Below the pieces are notes generated by a model, which was not told the DNA's origin, searched no databases, and saw nothing but the letters and a program-made list of their open reading frames with translations. DNA of 64,000 bases from Rhodamnia argentea. Lineage: Eukaryota; Streptophyta; Magnoliopsida; Myrtales; Myrtaceae. The position numbers and the translations under genes were made by a program. Numbering within the stretch: the stretch's first letter is position 1; every line of letters begins with the position of its first letter. Location: contig NC_063156.1 of the NCBI RefSeq assembly GCF_020921035.1, positions 29,746,283-29,810,282 on the forward strand, in the 5' to 3' direction. Positions 49,738 to 63,908 of the stretch are shown piece after piece.

Positions 49738-51250
49738 TCAAACTTCCCACGAACTATTCACCACTGGTCCATTATCGGACGCTTCAGAGCTTTTCTCATC
49801 CTTGTGTGCATCATCTTTCCTCTCTTGGACATCATGAACATCGATGATGCTGTCGTTAGAGGCGATATTGCAACTTTGAGCATCGGCAATCGGCTTTGCA
49901 CCACCGAAATAATCGGGTTCCTCCATAACCTTCACATTCCTCCTCCTATATGTCAGATACAGTCCCATCTGAAGCACTCCAAGGATAAACCCCAACACGT
50001 TTGGAACCTACATAAATGATCGCACTTACGTTAATGGGTGTACATCATAGGATAATTTCTAGCATTTGCTGAAAGTCTGAGACGTACCGCAACGTGGATG
50101 TCCTTGAGGAATAGACCGTAGAGGAGCCAAGTCACAGCACTAAGCGTGAGGAAAAATGAGAGAGTGAAAGGCATGAACTCTACGCTTTTGGTGCTTATCA
50201 CAATTCTCTGCACAATACACGTGGATAATAAACGTCATGCAAAACTTGTCTCCCATTACTCAGTGCCATTGTGCATGAAGAAAAGTATAATTAGGGAAAG
50301 GTGAAAAGTAAGAAATCAAGAGTTACTCGAGTGACAGCTTACCATAACACTTAAAGGAGATGCGAAAACGATGATGGAGAATCCAACACAAAGCCACCCA
50401 AGAAGCTGGACCCTGGTGGACCCTTTTGTTAAGAAGTGGGACAAGAGAAGAATGGAAAAGAACCCTCCAAAGCTCATCACCATCAACTTCAGTGTAAAAA
50501 TCTGCATGCATGCATGCACGGACGGACTTATCAATTAAAAGAACTTCTTCAACAACGTATACTGCTAACGAATAGAATCCCGGAATAAGTACACTTCAAC
50601 TGTGTATGAAGTGGGACTCTATTGTAGACATTTATATGGGACGTACCCTGGCCTTTTTAGGAGCATAAGCAAGGTAGAGAGCGACGTAGATGGTCTCGAT
50701 GACACATCCCACTAAGTTGACGGTGATGAGAAGGAAATTATTGGACTCGGACTTGAGGGATGCGTAGTATATCCAGAGCATGGCGCTGAACAAAGAAACC
50801 ACGTACGGAACTGACTGGAACCCTTCGGTTGACTTCCTCTTGCACACCCTATAAAATGTCGGTCTGCCAACACAAACAGAAAAGGAATTGCAAGAACCCC
50901 TATTAATTAGTCGTTCATACTTCCAGACCCACCAGTTAAGTCAAACAAAAAGTTGATCAAGGAGATGAACATACACTGGGGCCAAGAAGACCACGAAAGA
51001 TATGAGATTACCTGGGACAAAGAATTATAAGAAAAGATGACAAATGAATCAGTCCATGCCCTTACGAGGGAAACAAAATCTTGATGAGAGAGGGGTTGGT
51101 GACGGCACGACTTATAATGTGCATGTTAACTCTAGTTTGATGAAGATACTGAGTGAGATTACTACACAAGTTAGATCATGTCCGGCTGAAGTCTATACCT
51201 AGGAGGCCCAAAGCGAAAACCCAGCGATTATCGGTCGAGAAAATGGCCAT
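49738..51250 (-). CDS. SWEET: SWEET sugar transporter B (clade III-like)
   Basis: Six minus-strand exons, 51250-51199, 51011-50975, 50863-50647, 50501-50343, 50207-50088 and 50007-49738, encode 284 residues. It starts [19 protein letters not shown]. The first MtN3 repeat shows [40 protein letters not shown] and [20 protein letters not shown]. The second shows [39 protein letters not shown] and [20 protein letters not shown]. The tail, from about residue 220, is acidic and Ser/Asp-rich, with possible phosphorylation sites, and ends VVNSSWEV. Intron positions and phases equal those of SWEET A, so the two arose by tandem duplication. The most divergent parts are the first 12 residues and the tail. 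A sucrose-exporter role is inferred from the clade III resemblance; substrate and tissue are not visible in sequence. Confidence 0.94.
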
Positions 51251-51406
51251 CGTCCTGCTCTCTACTTCTCAGAAAATCAAGGGTGGAAGCTCAACCGAAG
51301 GAATATCTGGAAAATGAAGAGGTTTCAAAGCTGAACATGAGATGCCCTAGTTATGTCTCTACCACAACCCTCGGTGATGAGCCATGCTGTGAACTCCAGT
51401 CCCACA

Positions 51407-51428
51407 GGCCATGCAATATATATAGAGG
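51407..51428 (-). promoter_or_regulatory. putative TATA box block of SWEET B
   Basis: The plus strand reads ggccatgcaat followed by atatatagagg, giving a tatatat-type TATA box on the minus strand about 165 bp upstream of the start codon. It matches the block at 38699-38718 upstream of SWEET A apart from one substitution and a 2-bp length change. Confidence 0.55.
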
Positions 51429-54273
51429 GGAGAAAGACCTCTCTTTCTAGGCCATGACGAAGAGTATGATTGATCACCCAATAATTGGTTGAGTGGCGTG
51501 GCACAGACAGACTGTGCACCCGGAAGATCAACACCTAATCAGATCATTTCTATATTTATCAATGTTTTCTGCCAGACTTACGTATTACAAACTCTCTTCA
51601 CCTTTGACGGGACCATCCCACTCATATATTTGAGCTTCCAAAAAAGAGGTTGTCCAATTCTTTTCCGTAGGTTTCTAGACGTTTGCCATTTTAGACTCCC
51701 TCCATATTAGTTTTGGCATGCCCAAACGCCGAGAGGGTAATGTGTATCCCATCCGCTTAGCGACCTATCACGGCACAAATGTTCTATGCCTCCTACATGA
51801 ATGGACGACAGGTGGCTCCCGACCAACATTTGTACGTCCCTTCAGCTATGAATGGAAATCTTTTTCGGCTTTGATTAATCTAATGTAAAAGGACTCAATG
51901 GTATTGCGCTCTATCTTCCGCAATAGCTTTTTGGACCGGCACGCGTACGCAGGATATTTATTTGCAACATCTTTTTCCTGTACTGGTACAAGTGGCACCG
52001 CTTCTCTCGTGACACTTATACGCATCTACCTCTTATAGAAGAACATATTATCAAAAGGGTCTTACACGGATCCATCATTTGATGTCCTGACACCTTACGG
52101 TTTTGTGTTTGGAGTTCGCCTTGTTATAAAACTGAATAGAATACTGCTGCTAGCTTCCCCTAATTCGCTCCTCTTTATACAGTAAGGTTATTAAAAGCCC
52201 GGAGATCCTGAAGTGGTAGGTTGGTCTTGGAATATATTTGACCACCTGAAGTGATAAGATTTGCTTTTTACCAAGTGCTCTAAACTCTAGTGATCTGAAT
52301 GCTATGATTAGCTCAGCGGATCTCTTGTGATATTTATGGTGCTTAAGATTTCATTAGCATAAGCACGCAGCACTTCCCTTCAGGCTAGATATTTTCTGTA
52401 GCTCAGGTGATTTCTAGTGCATTCATGTGCACTCCTCCTCTAATGTGTTATTGTCCTGAGGACTCGTCAATTCCGGATAGGTTTCGACTTTTTGAACCAA
52501 CCGAGGGAAGGAAGAAGTGTGATCGAACCTGCTCACTTTTCCGACCGAAAAACTTTGATACGGTTTACCAGTAAATTTTTGGTCACGCTTTATACATCCC
52601 CGTCAAAAGTTTCAGTTTTTAGGTTTGAAATAGATTCTAAATCAGTGAGGATAATCCATTAAAACTGTCTTTTTGAAATAGATTGCAAATCAGTGAGGAT
52701 AATCCATTAAAACTGTCTTCTTCATGGTGGTCTGTTGCCTGACCAAGTCGGTCAAAATCCGACTCTCTTATGTGATGGTTCAGCATCATGGGGATTATTC
52801 ATATCTCGATTGGTATAGTTGTGACTGAGTTGTAGCTCTGTTGTGCTACACAACTGTACCGTGAAGTGTTGCAATTCATGTACTTGGTAATTTACATCTT
52901 AAAGTTGCAGCACCTTAAAGTTGGGTGAGACGGCTTTCTAAAATATGCTACAAAAATTTTGAGATGTTGTGGTTGAGGCGCTCGCCAAGCATCTTTAAAA
53001 GCTGTGGTCTCCTTTTGTTAGATAATGTCTCGAGTTTGAATCATTTATGGAAATTTAACCCGAATTGGATGTGGATTGGAATTATTGATTGGGTTCTTAA
53101 GTAGATAGAATCCTCATGGTTATCTAAGATATTTATCCAAGATTTGACCAAGATTTATTAATCATGATGGTGTCTTCGGAAATATTAAGAGGAGTAATAA
53201 TACAAGCCCACGTTGGAGGGGCTCTCTGCACCGGACAAAAGAAAGGCAAGTTTCCTCTGATACATATTATCCATGTGGGGTCAAGAGGGTTAAAAGAGGA
53301 AAAAGGATAAAAAAAGGGGGGGGGTTCTTTCTAGGTTGCCTCACGAACAGAGAAATAAAAAGCAAAGGTTTTGTTTTATGTTTCTCTAGTGGACAGAAGC
53401 CGCAAGAACAGAGAGCGGCTGCCGAGGCCGCGGCAGCCATCAGCCAAGGCCATCGCGGCCTCACCGACCTAGGGCGAGCCGACCCTAGCCCCTGGGCCGG
53501 TCGGTGGTGGCCGACGAGACCCTCATCCGCCACCACAGAGAAATCAAGGGTTTGGCCTTTTTATTATTATTTATTTTCCAATAATTAAACAAACCAGAAA
53601 AATAAAATATGCAAAAAAAAAAAATGAATTAATGAAAATTTCCATGTGTACATTAAATATTCAAAAAAATCGGTTCGCCGGTGCCACATCGCCTTTTCCA
53701 GCATTCACGTCAATTTTTTCACGCGTCCACGTCAACGATGATACTTAAGTAAATGATTTTTGAAAGTTATTGTACTTAAGTGAACGTTTTGAAAGTTATG
53801 GTACTCAAGTGAACGCCATACAAAAGTTATGGTACTTATACTGTACTTATCCTCATTAGTACATTTTGTCCCCAATGTTGATCATATTTCCAATAAAACA
53901 TTTATATCTCACCTCTTCTGGATTAGGTTGTTGCAAAAGTTCGCCACGTTCTTAAGTTAGATTTATGCCTTATCTTAATCATCATTCTCATTCTAACCAT
54001 GTTCGACACATGTCATGTTTTTCGACATTGCGAGTTTATGAATATGAAAATGACGTTGCACATCATGCGGTCGTCATTGAATTTTCAATCATCTGGAGCA
54101 TTCTCTGCAATTCTCTATTAAAATCGTTTAAGTATTTCTTTTGCATCATATATACATGTCAAGAAAACTATCAAAGGACTCTCTTGTTAAGATACTTAAT
54201 TTTTTAAATAGAAAGATGCAAAACTAATTCTTCACATAGTAGAAGTTATTAGGTGAAACGCTTTATATATACC
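51429..54273. other. intergenic spacer with two short tandem repeats, no gene
   Basis: A 48-bp unit is perfectly placed in tandem at 52627-52674 and 52675-52722, with three differences (gaaatagatt, aaatcagtgaggataatcc, attaaaactgtct). At 53755-53850 a degenerate unit, gaaagttatggtacttaagt plus gaacg, repeats about three times. A GC-rich patch at 53400-53520 is open on the minus strand but has low-complexity composition. No gene is supported. Confidence 0.5.
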
Positions 54274-55393
54274 GGAAAATTACCAAAAAAGTCTTAAACC
54301 TATTGTAATTGTGTCAATTTAGTCATAATTTTTTTTTTTAATTCAGTTTTAAACCTTTTGTAATTATGTCATTTAAGCCCATCTAGCGAATTTTGACCGA
54401 GTGGCACTAACGTGAACGCCGGCCAGCCGACAACCTAATATTTTAATTTTGATTTTAGTTTTTATCATTTTTCTTTTCTTTTTTATTTCTTTTTTTTTCC
54501 TTCTTTTTTTTTTCTCTTCCCCCACCCCTCCCTACCTCCAGCCACTCCTTGGTCGGCGATCGGCCAAAGATGCAACCGGATAAGCCGAGCCTCGCCTAGC
54601 CTCGGTGGGGGTCCACGTAGCTGTCGCCGGGCGAGGCAGCGACGATGAGGTCGAGCCCCGCCACGGCCGGGCGAGGCTTGACCTCGCAAGCCCGGATATG
54701 GGCCGGCGAGGCTTGACCTCATTCAACGACTGCAACGAGCCGAGCCATCTAGATCAATCCCGATGTCCTAAGCACGAGCATGAGGACGCGGCCTCTCATC
54801 CCCTTCGAAGATATCCTTCGTCTCCACGCTCCACCGAATACCCAAAGAATATTTGTTTGTATTTGCAGGTCATGCTCTCCTCAATCAATTGCTATTGATC
54901 CTTGAAAGTCAGTGACTTTTTCTTCCAAAGAGTTTCCTACAAGACCTCGCTAGACATCAATCCATTCGCGAGCCTCGAACCCCGCCATGGCCGAGCGAGA
55001 CTCTATCTTGCCGTCGTTGCCTCGCCCGACGACCGCGAGGTCAACCTTCGCCGAGGCCGGGCGAGGCTCGGCCTCTCCGGTTGCGTCTACGGCCGGTCGC
55101 CGACCGACGATTGGCTGGATGTAGGGAGGGGTAGGAGAAGAGAAAAAAAAGGAAAATGAAAAAGAAAGAAAAAATAAAAAATAAAATAAAAATTATAAAA
55201 ATTCAAAAAAATATTAAAATATTAGGTCACCGCCCGATTGGCGTCCACGTTAGCTCCGGTCGACCAAAATTCGTCAAATGGACTTAAATGGCATAATTGT
55301 AAAAGGTTTAGGATTGAATTGACAACAAAAAAAAAAATTATGACTGAATTGGCACAATTGCAATAGATTTAGGACTTTTTCGATAATTTTTCC
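54274..55393. mobile_element. large foldback element, best-preserved family member
   Basis: The left arm, ggaaaattaccaaaaaagtc then aaacctattgtaattgtg and tcaatttagtcataatttt, is matched in inverted orientation by the right arm ending aaaaattatgactgaattgg, then cacaattgcaatagattta and ggactttttcgataattttt. A second pair of arms lies further in: ccatctagcgaattttgacc against ggtcgaccaaaattcgtcaa. The GC-rich middle (54530-55140) contains inverted gcctcgcc/ggcgaggc words. Nearly identical outer ends suggest a mobile, hairpin-forming element without coding capacity. Confidence 0.7.
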
Positions 55394-55559
55394 GTATATA
55401 TACTACAAGGATTTTGGATTATTTCAAAAATTCCACCGGATCTATCCACATTGATTTCTAATAGGTAAGACATGCACACCTAATAATTCTTCATATATAG
55501 CATAGACCAGTTGTAGCTAATTTTATGGATACGCCCCATAACTTATCTCACGAAATAAC

Positions 55560-55770
55560 AGGGGAAAAAATACCAAAAAAGGTCATAAACATATTGTATT
55601 GATGCTAGTTCAGTCCTATATCTAAATTGGACAAATTTATTCCCAAATCATTTTATATTGATACTAATTGAGTCAATTCAATCAATTATGGTTGATAATC
55701 AATGACTTGGATGTCGGTGCCGAAAGCCGAAGTGGACACTTTTAATAATACTTCAATTTTTTTTTTAATA
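55560..55770. mobile_element. truncated foldback element (left half)
   Basis: Begins aaaaaataccaaaaaaggtc and continues gatgctagttcagtcc and actaattgagtcaattcaat, the family's left-arm order. It lacks a matching right arm before the next copy begins at 55884. Confidence 0.5.
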
Positions 55771-55883
55771 TCTTTGTGGTTTTTTCCTTTTCTTTTATGT
55801 TCTTTATATAGATATGTGTGTATGTATGTATATATGTATGGATGTATGTATTAGATGTCATAAGTCTTGTTATGTTTATTTTC

Positions 55884-56250
55884 GGGAAAATTACCAAAAA
55901 AATCCTATCTATTATAATGTGTCAATTCAGTTATAAACTTTTCTTTGACAATTCGGTTCTAAACATTAAGCATTTATGTCAATTCAATCCATCTAGGTGG
56001 CTTGCGCCGACGTGACGCTGACTTGGTAGCTGGCAGGAAGAAGAAGGAATGGAAAAAAAGAAAGGAAGAAAATATATAAATATATAAATAATAAAAAAAT
56101 ATTAAAATATTGTGAAAATTGGCCTTGTTGGTCGGCCAAATGAATCGAATTGATACAAATTCAAAAAATTTAGGATTGAATTGAAAAAAAAATTATGACT
56201 GAATTGATACAATTGTAATAGGCTTATGAGATTTTTTTTTTATAATTCTT
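55884..56250. mobile_element. compact foldback element
   Basis: The left arm, gggaaaattaccaaaaaaat then gtgtcaattcagttataaac, is matched by the right arm, attatgactgaattgataca then attgtaataggcttatgag and attttttttttataattc. Inner words, caatccatctaggtgg against ggccaaatgaatcgaattga, are also inverted. The loop is short. Confidence 0.65.
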
Positions 56251-56889
56251 CTATAATTTTAAAACAGGAAAAAAAAAAGCGAAAAGAAAATTGAGGAAAA
56301 AAAAAGAAAAAGAAAAAAAAAAAGGAGAAGGAATCCGTAATCGCGCCAGCAATCATATGTTTTTTTTTTTTAGGTCAAACAGCAATCATATGATTGTACT
56401 GATTATGTCGTTGGTGCTTCTGGTGGTGAATTTGGAATGCGTAAGAAGAGAGAAGTTGAATATTCGGAGAGTGAGGGATAGGGTCAGCATCGGAGCGTAG
56501 CGTGACGTGGACTTTGTCCGTCCAACTCCAAGTTCTTGGGCAAAACAGCAGACGACAGATTGAATTTGTTAATAGTTAGGATTTTCAATGGGAGCGAGGG
56601 TCGCTTACCGCCGTGAAGGCGTCGTTTGCCGCCAGCGGCGGCGGCGGTTGTTGGCGGATCCTGACGTCCCCAACTCCGTTCCTCTCAATTTGGAATAGTC
56701 AAATTCCTCCCCCACGCCGAGTCATTTCGGATTTAATTATTATTTGGAAAAAAGAAAGAGCCGCCTTCTCTTGACCTTCTCTTCCCTTCTCCTCCAATTC
56801 CCTCCCTGATTCTCCTTGCATCGCCATTTCACCCCGTTGACTCTTGCAGATTGCATTGCCCAGATACACAGAGAGAGGGAGAGCGCTGG
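56251..56889. other. A-rich spacer and upstream region of the S-acyltransferase gene
   Basis: Long A/G-rich runs at 56260-56335 are followed by GC-richer sequence with a gccgccagcggcggcggcgg patch near 56630-56650. The C/T-rich segment from about 56755 is a likely 5' leader. No separate gene is seen. Confidence 0.45.
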
Positions 56890-59800
56890 ATGATGGTGGA
56901 TGCGGTTTATCCTCCTCCCTCTGCGGACTCCGCCCACGCCCGGGACGGTGCGAGCTTTGTCCGAGCATACAAGGCTTGGAAAGGAAGTAATGTGAGTTGC
57001 CTCACTTCTTTCCGTCGCTCTTCAATTTCTCCTGGAGTCAACTTTACTCGTCCTAATTCGATTGCTTCTGGATTTCAACTCACACTCTCGTGCATGGATT
57101 GGAATTTCGCAGTGGATTGTTGATTTGATTGTGCATGTTGTACTGTTTTAGCCATGGTTGCCGGACAAGAACATCAGATTGACCCGAGATGTTTTGATCC
57201 GCTGAATCTGATCGACAATAGCTTTGGGTGTTTTCATCTGAACAACAACATCACGCGTCGTCCTTCTTCTTTCCAGATAACATGTTGGTTAGAGATGCAA
57301 GTTGCTATGCCCTCGGCAAAGCAACTTTTCGCTGCTTGATAGATTCCTCTGCATGTGTTACATGCTAGTATGTACCCATGTACAGAAATAATCAGACTTT
57401 TCCCGATTAGATGCTTGTTGAACTGTGCTTTGAGGCTTGGTCACATACTAGCATGTTTGCAACAAAGCACCATCATATCGGTTAACACCGAAGAAATACA
57501 AAACTTCAAAAGGTTCAACTACATAGTTGATCACATCGATTCAATTTGCATTGGCATAATGGGAACAACAAGGAGAATTCCCCAATATCACTGCAAATAG
57601 ACATGACTCTAGGAAATGTAAAATAGTTGAAGAATCTCTCCAGGTGGACAGCTAATATGGCTTAAGCCAGGCACAAGCTGTTCTGTCGCTGAGACTCACG
57701 TAGGCATGCTCATTGTCCTCATAGCAAGGAAGTCTTCATACAGCGTGTCCTGTCCTGGTGGTGTTCATCCAGAATTCTTATTCAAATCATTATTCTTGCT
57801 GTCGGGGTAGGATAATTGGGAAGTGCTAGCACTCTCAAGGGTTTCGTGTCCTTTGACCCACAGCTGGCTTCCCTACTAACTCGGCGTATTTATGTTTGGT
57901 TATTCCAATTTGCAGATATTTGGTCTTCGAGGGAGGCTAATATTTGGACCTGATGCTGGATCTCTTCTCTTAACCCTACTGCTTATCATCGTTCCTGTTG
58001 CTGTTTTCTGTATCTTTGTTGCCAGAAAATTTATTAACGATTATCAGCATCACTTGGGTATCTCAATAATGGTCGTGGTTCTTGTTTTGACCTTATCTGT
58101 AAGTTTGATTCCTATCTACTTTAAAATTACCTTTTTGTGTTGATTCAGGTTTCACTATCCTCTGACATTTCTCTGTATCTGTCCCATCAGGTTGTAATAT
58201 TCCTTCTGTTGACGTCAGGAAGAGATCCTGGTATAGTACCTCGTAGTACTCACCCACCTGAGACAGCAAATTTTATTGAGAATTCTGAAAACAAGGAAGG
58301 CCAACTTTCAGAGAGACGCCCGTCACGAACAAAAGAGGTGATGATCAATGGAATACCAGTGAAGATCAAATACTGTGATACTTGCATGCTATTCAGGCCT
58401 CCTCGATGTTCTCACTGTTCAATATGCGACAACTGTGTTGAAAGATTCGACCATCATTGCCCTTGGGTTGGCCAGTGCGTAGGATTGGTAAGTTGATTTT
58501 CATATCAGGTTTTTTCTTGATTGATTGTAACAGAAAGCCGACCTAAGTAGAAGATGAACTGAAAAGAGAATTTCAAGTTTATTTTTTAAGCAGTGATCCA
58601 CCCGTGCCATGTACTTTGCTGTAGGGAACATGTCAATGATCAAATGTCACAGCATGTTGTCAATTGTTTTTCTTGCTGTAGCATGAAGATTCACCACATT
58701 GCGGAAAATCATTTTGGATGGTAAAAGTGTAAATTGATTGACATGGAAATTTTTCTGCCTTGAAACATAGTGGGAAGAAATGCATTCTTGAAAATTAGCC
58801 ATATTAGATTCTTCAGCTGTAATCTTTTAGCCAGTTACCTTTATTTACTCAATTGAATTGGCATTTATATAGCCTTATTATGTAATAGAAGCACCGGATT
58901 GAGTTAGGTAAATTCCGACTTGGATTTACCAAGGATTACCACACCAATCTTTATACTTCCCATCATTAGATTAGACCATATATCTATAGTATCAGTTGGG
59001 TGTACATTTGGGTGTTAACCTATTGCCCTCTTGCTCAGACGATGATTGTCTAATTTGATCCAACTAGGAATACGAGTACTATGCACTATCACACCTAATG
59101 CCCTTTTGCTCAGATGATAATTCTCTGATTGGATCCAACTTGTAGAAAGAGTATTATGCACTATCGCATATGTGCTTTGAGAATTATCACTACTGCTCTA
59201 GAAGTTTATTAGCTAGTGGCTGTGATGTTACTGAATTAGGCTCTTTTTCCCCGTGTCAGCGGAACTACCGATTCTTCTTCATGTTCGTTTTCTCTGCAAC
59301 TCTTCTCTGCATATATGTCTTTGGCTTCTGCTGGGTCTATATCGCTAGAATCATGGACGGCAAGCAAGTCTCAGTCTGGAGAGCATTGATCAAAAGTCCT
59401 GCCTCCATTGTGCTGATAATTTACAGTTTCTTATCAGCTTGGTTTGTTGGAGGCTTGACTGTCTTCCATTTTTATCTCATCAGCACAAATCAGGTTAGCA
59501 AATTTTCTCAAGTTATAGCTACATGGTGAGTTTGGGAAAAATTCGAAAAGTGGCTTTGGACGGCCAAAGGCCTTTGAGCTGCTTCGGAGTTCGGGCTTGG
59601 GAAAGGCAAGTTTTGGGTTCAAAGAGTTTCAGAATAGATTAAGCAAGCATAAAACCTTCCTGTCAATAGTCTTTGGGAGTTGAAAGCTGCTTTTCAAAGT
59701 TTTTCCATACTCACCATCTTGTGGATTATACCTCTCTTTTTCTGTAATTTACATGTCATAGCAGGAGTTGCCTTGTTTCGATGAAAATCCAATACATCAA

Positions 59801-60410
59801 TTCCTCATACGACATGACATGTCCTTTGATGCTTTGCAATGTTGATGTGCTCTTGCAGACTACTTATGAGAACTTCAGGTATCGCTATGGTAGACAAACT
59901 AACCCCTTTAATAAAGGGGTCTTAGACAACTTCAAGGAGGTATTTTTCTCTCCAATACCTCCATCAAGGAACAATTTCAGGGCCAAAGTACCCAAGGAGC
60001 CTCAGTTTCCTTCTCAAAGAATGAATGGCGGTTTTGTTGGCCAGAACATGAGCAAAGTCATCAGTGACACAGAACTGGGGAACAATCCAAGCTGGAACGG
60101 CTCCACGAAAGAGTTTGTAAATGTTGACAGAGAGACCTACATTGATGATCGAACAGAACATGGTGGGGGATCAATTTCTGAATCAAAAAGAATCAGTATG
60201 GTGAATTTACCAAATGAGCCTCAAATTTCAAGCCAAATGGTGGATGGAATTGTGAGTTCTGGGACGAGTGAAGCCATTGCCAATATAGAAACGGAGATGA
60301 ATCTAACTGGGGATAGCGCAGGTGGAGATATCGTTAATGGAAGGACTACTGATGGTGGTTTCGAAAATGATCATGGATTGATTGATTTGCATCGGAAGTC
60401 TGAGGAGTGA
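56890..60410 (+). CDS. DHHC-type protein S-acyltransferase (plant PAT7-like)
   Basis: Five exons, 56890-56991, 57916-58098, 58191-58487, 59260-59493 and 59859-60410, encode 455 residues. Two membrane helices precede the catalytic domain: [20 protein letters not shown] and [19 protein letters not shown]. After [11 protein letters not shown] comes the cysteine-rich domain, [20 protein letters not shown] then [19 protein letters not shown]. The catalytic DHHC is residues 182-185, with Cys185. Two more helices follow: [20 protein letters not shown] and [20 protein letters not shown]. Next is the TTxE-type motif [11 protein letters not shown], and then a soluble Ser/Gly/Glu-rich tail of about 150 residues. 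Such enzymes transfer palmitate from acyl-CoA to cysteines of membrane-associated proteins. Arrangement and length fit the plant PAT5-9 group. In front of exon 3 a second in-frame acceptor at 58148 would add 14 codons but leaves a 50-nt intron, so the downstream acceptor is preferred. Confidence 0.92.
59525..59715. mobile_element. MITE-like inverted-repeat insertion in intron 4 of the S-acyltransferase gene
   Basis: The left end, ggtgagtttgggaaaaattc then gaaaagtggcttt, is matched by the reverse complement of the right end, ggtgagtatggaaaaacttt then gaaaagcagcttt. The total length is 191 bp. No target duplication is obvious. The left end also carries a good 5'-splice-like word, g|gtgag. Confidence 0.65.
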
Positions 60411-61603
60411 GTGCAGGCTGGAATATGTCTAATGAAGGTTTTGCATTGCCAAGTGGAGATGATAAAACGGGACATCAGAGATTTGGAAACCTTTGGCAGA
60501 TTCACGAGACTTCGTGAATCGGAAAAATCTATGTTTCTTAATGTAAAAGATAAAAGAAGACGATGGATATGGCAAGGAAACTTGTTGTAAATGTTACTGT
60601 AAATATGGATAGGCTGTCAGCAAAGAGCTACAGTAGGACAGCAATCGAATATAATACGCCAATGCAACCTCCTTTTTGTTAGACTAGCATCTTTAATGAG
60701 ACATTGCCTTCCCTGAAAACACACTCTACTTTGTGAGTGAGTGGAGCTCACTTGACTAGGATTCTGATTCGGGGACCAAACCAAACCATCACCGCATTGC
60801 GTTCTTGTCAAGTGTCGACCCTCGTCATGTAGTGTACTCATGGATTTCGTCTATTACACTGTTATATTTTGGTTTTTTCTTATTTCAGAGGTTATTTGAG
60901 TTGTTCCCGTCCGGTCTGCTTTCTGCAGCATACAAGATAACAAACATGTGTGAATTGCGAAATGGCTTGTGGTTTCTGATTCTATTTGATCAAACAAACA
61001 TGTGCAGAATGACTCGAGAGGAGTTCTAGGAGGCAACTCCATAGTGCATATGCAGAATGATGATTAATGATTTACTCCACTGTTATTCTAAAGAGAAGGC
61101 AAGAAAATCATCGAATGAAGCCCCCTTGCAAACGAACAATCTCCTCTTTTACTGTCATATTTCATATAATTGCTAGCAATCGTCTTGGATCTTGTCATAA
61201 AAATTTTATACGAGAATGTCCGAAAAGAACATATGAAAGATTGCTTAGACGTGCCACCTTCTTTTATTAAAAAGATTGTTGAGTATACTTTACATTTTTT
61301 TTGGGGTGTCTAAGGAGTACACTATACATTTAAGAAGTACCCAACTAGCCCTGCGGACTCCGTAGGTGGCGCAATATTATTTTGGACCGTAATCGAGTGA
61401 TTTCTATAATATTTCTATTGTCGCCACCGAATCTTGGACCATTTTGCAAGGAGCATGACGCTCGATAAACCTATAGCTCCAAGAGCATTCAAAAATCTCT
61501 CTCTCTCTCTAACACGCTCACCTTTCTCCAGAGTCCACCCTTTCTTCGTTTCCAGGACTCGGAGCTCGTCTAGGGTTTCCTGTCGTTCCGTTTGAGGTTG
61601 AAG
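60411..61603. other. spacer between the S-acyltransferase and UBC27-type genes
   Basis: The first few hundred bases should be the S-acyltransferase 3' region. C/T-rich sequence with a CT run at about 61496-61510 marks the probable leader of the E2 gene. Short frames in between show no protein features. Confidence 0.45.

Positions 61604-63908
<2,305 letters not shown>

Noticed and set aside
53267-53536. 89-codon minus-strand frame in a GC-rich patch
   Set aside because: The composition matches the GC-rich cores of the local repeats, with no domain, no splice context and no start context.
58149-58190. alternative 14-codon 5' extension of exon 3 in the S-acyltransferase gene
   Set aside because: It stays in frame, but the resulting intron would be only 50 nt, below the usual plant minimum of about 70 nt, and the extra residues would interrupt the second membrane helix.
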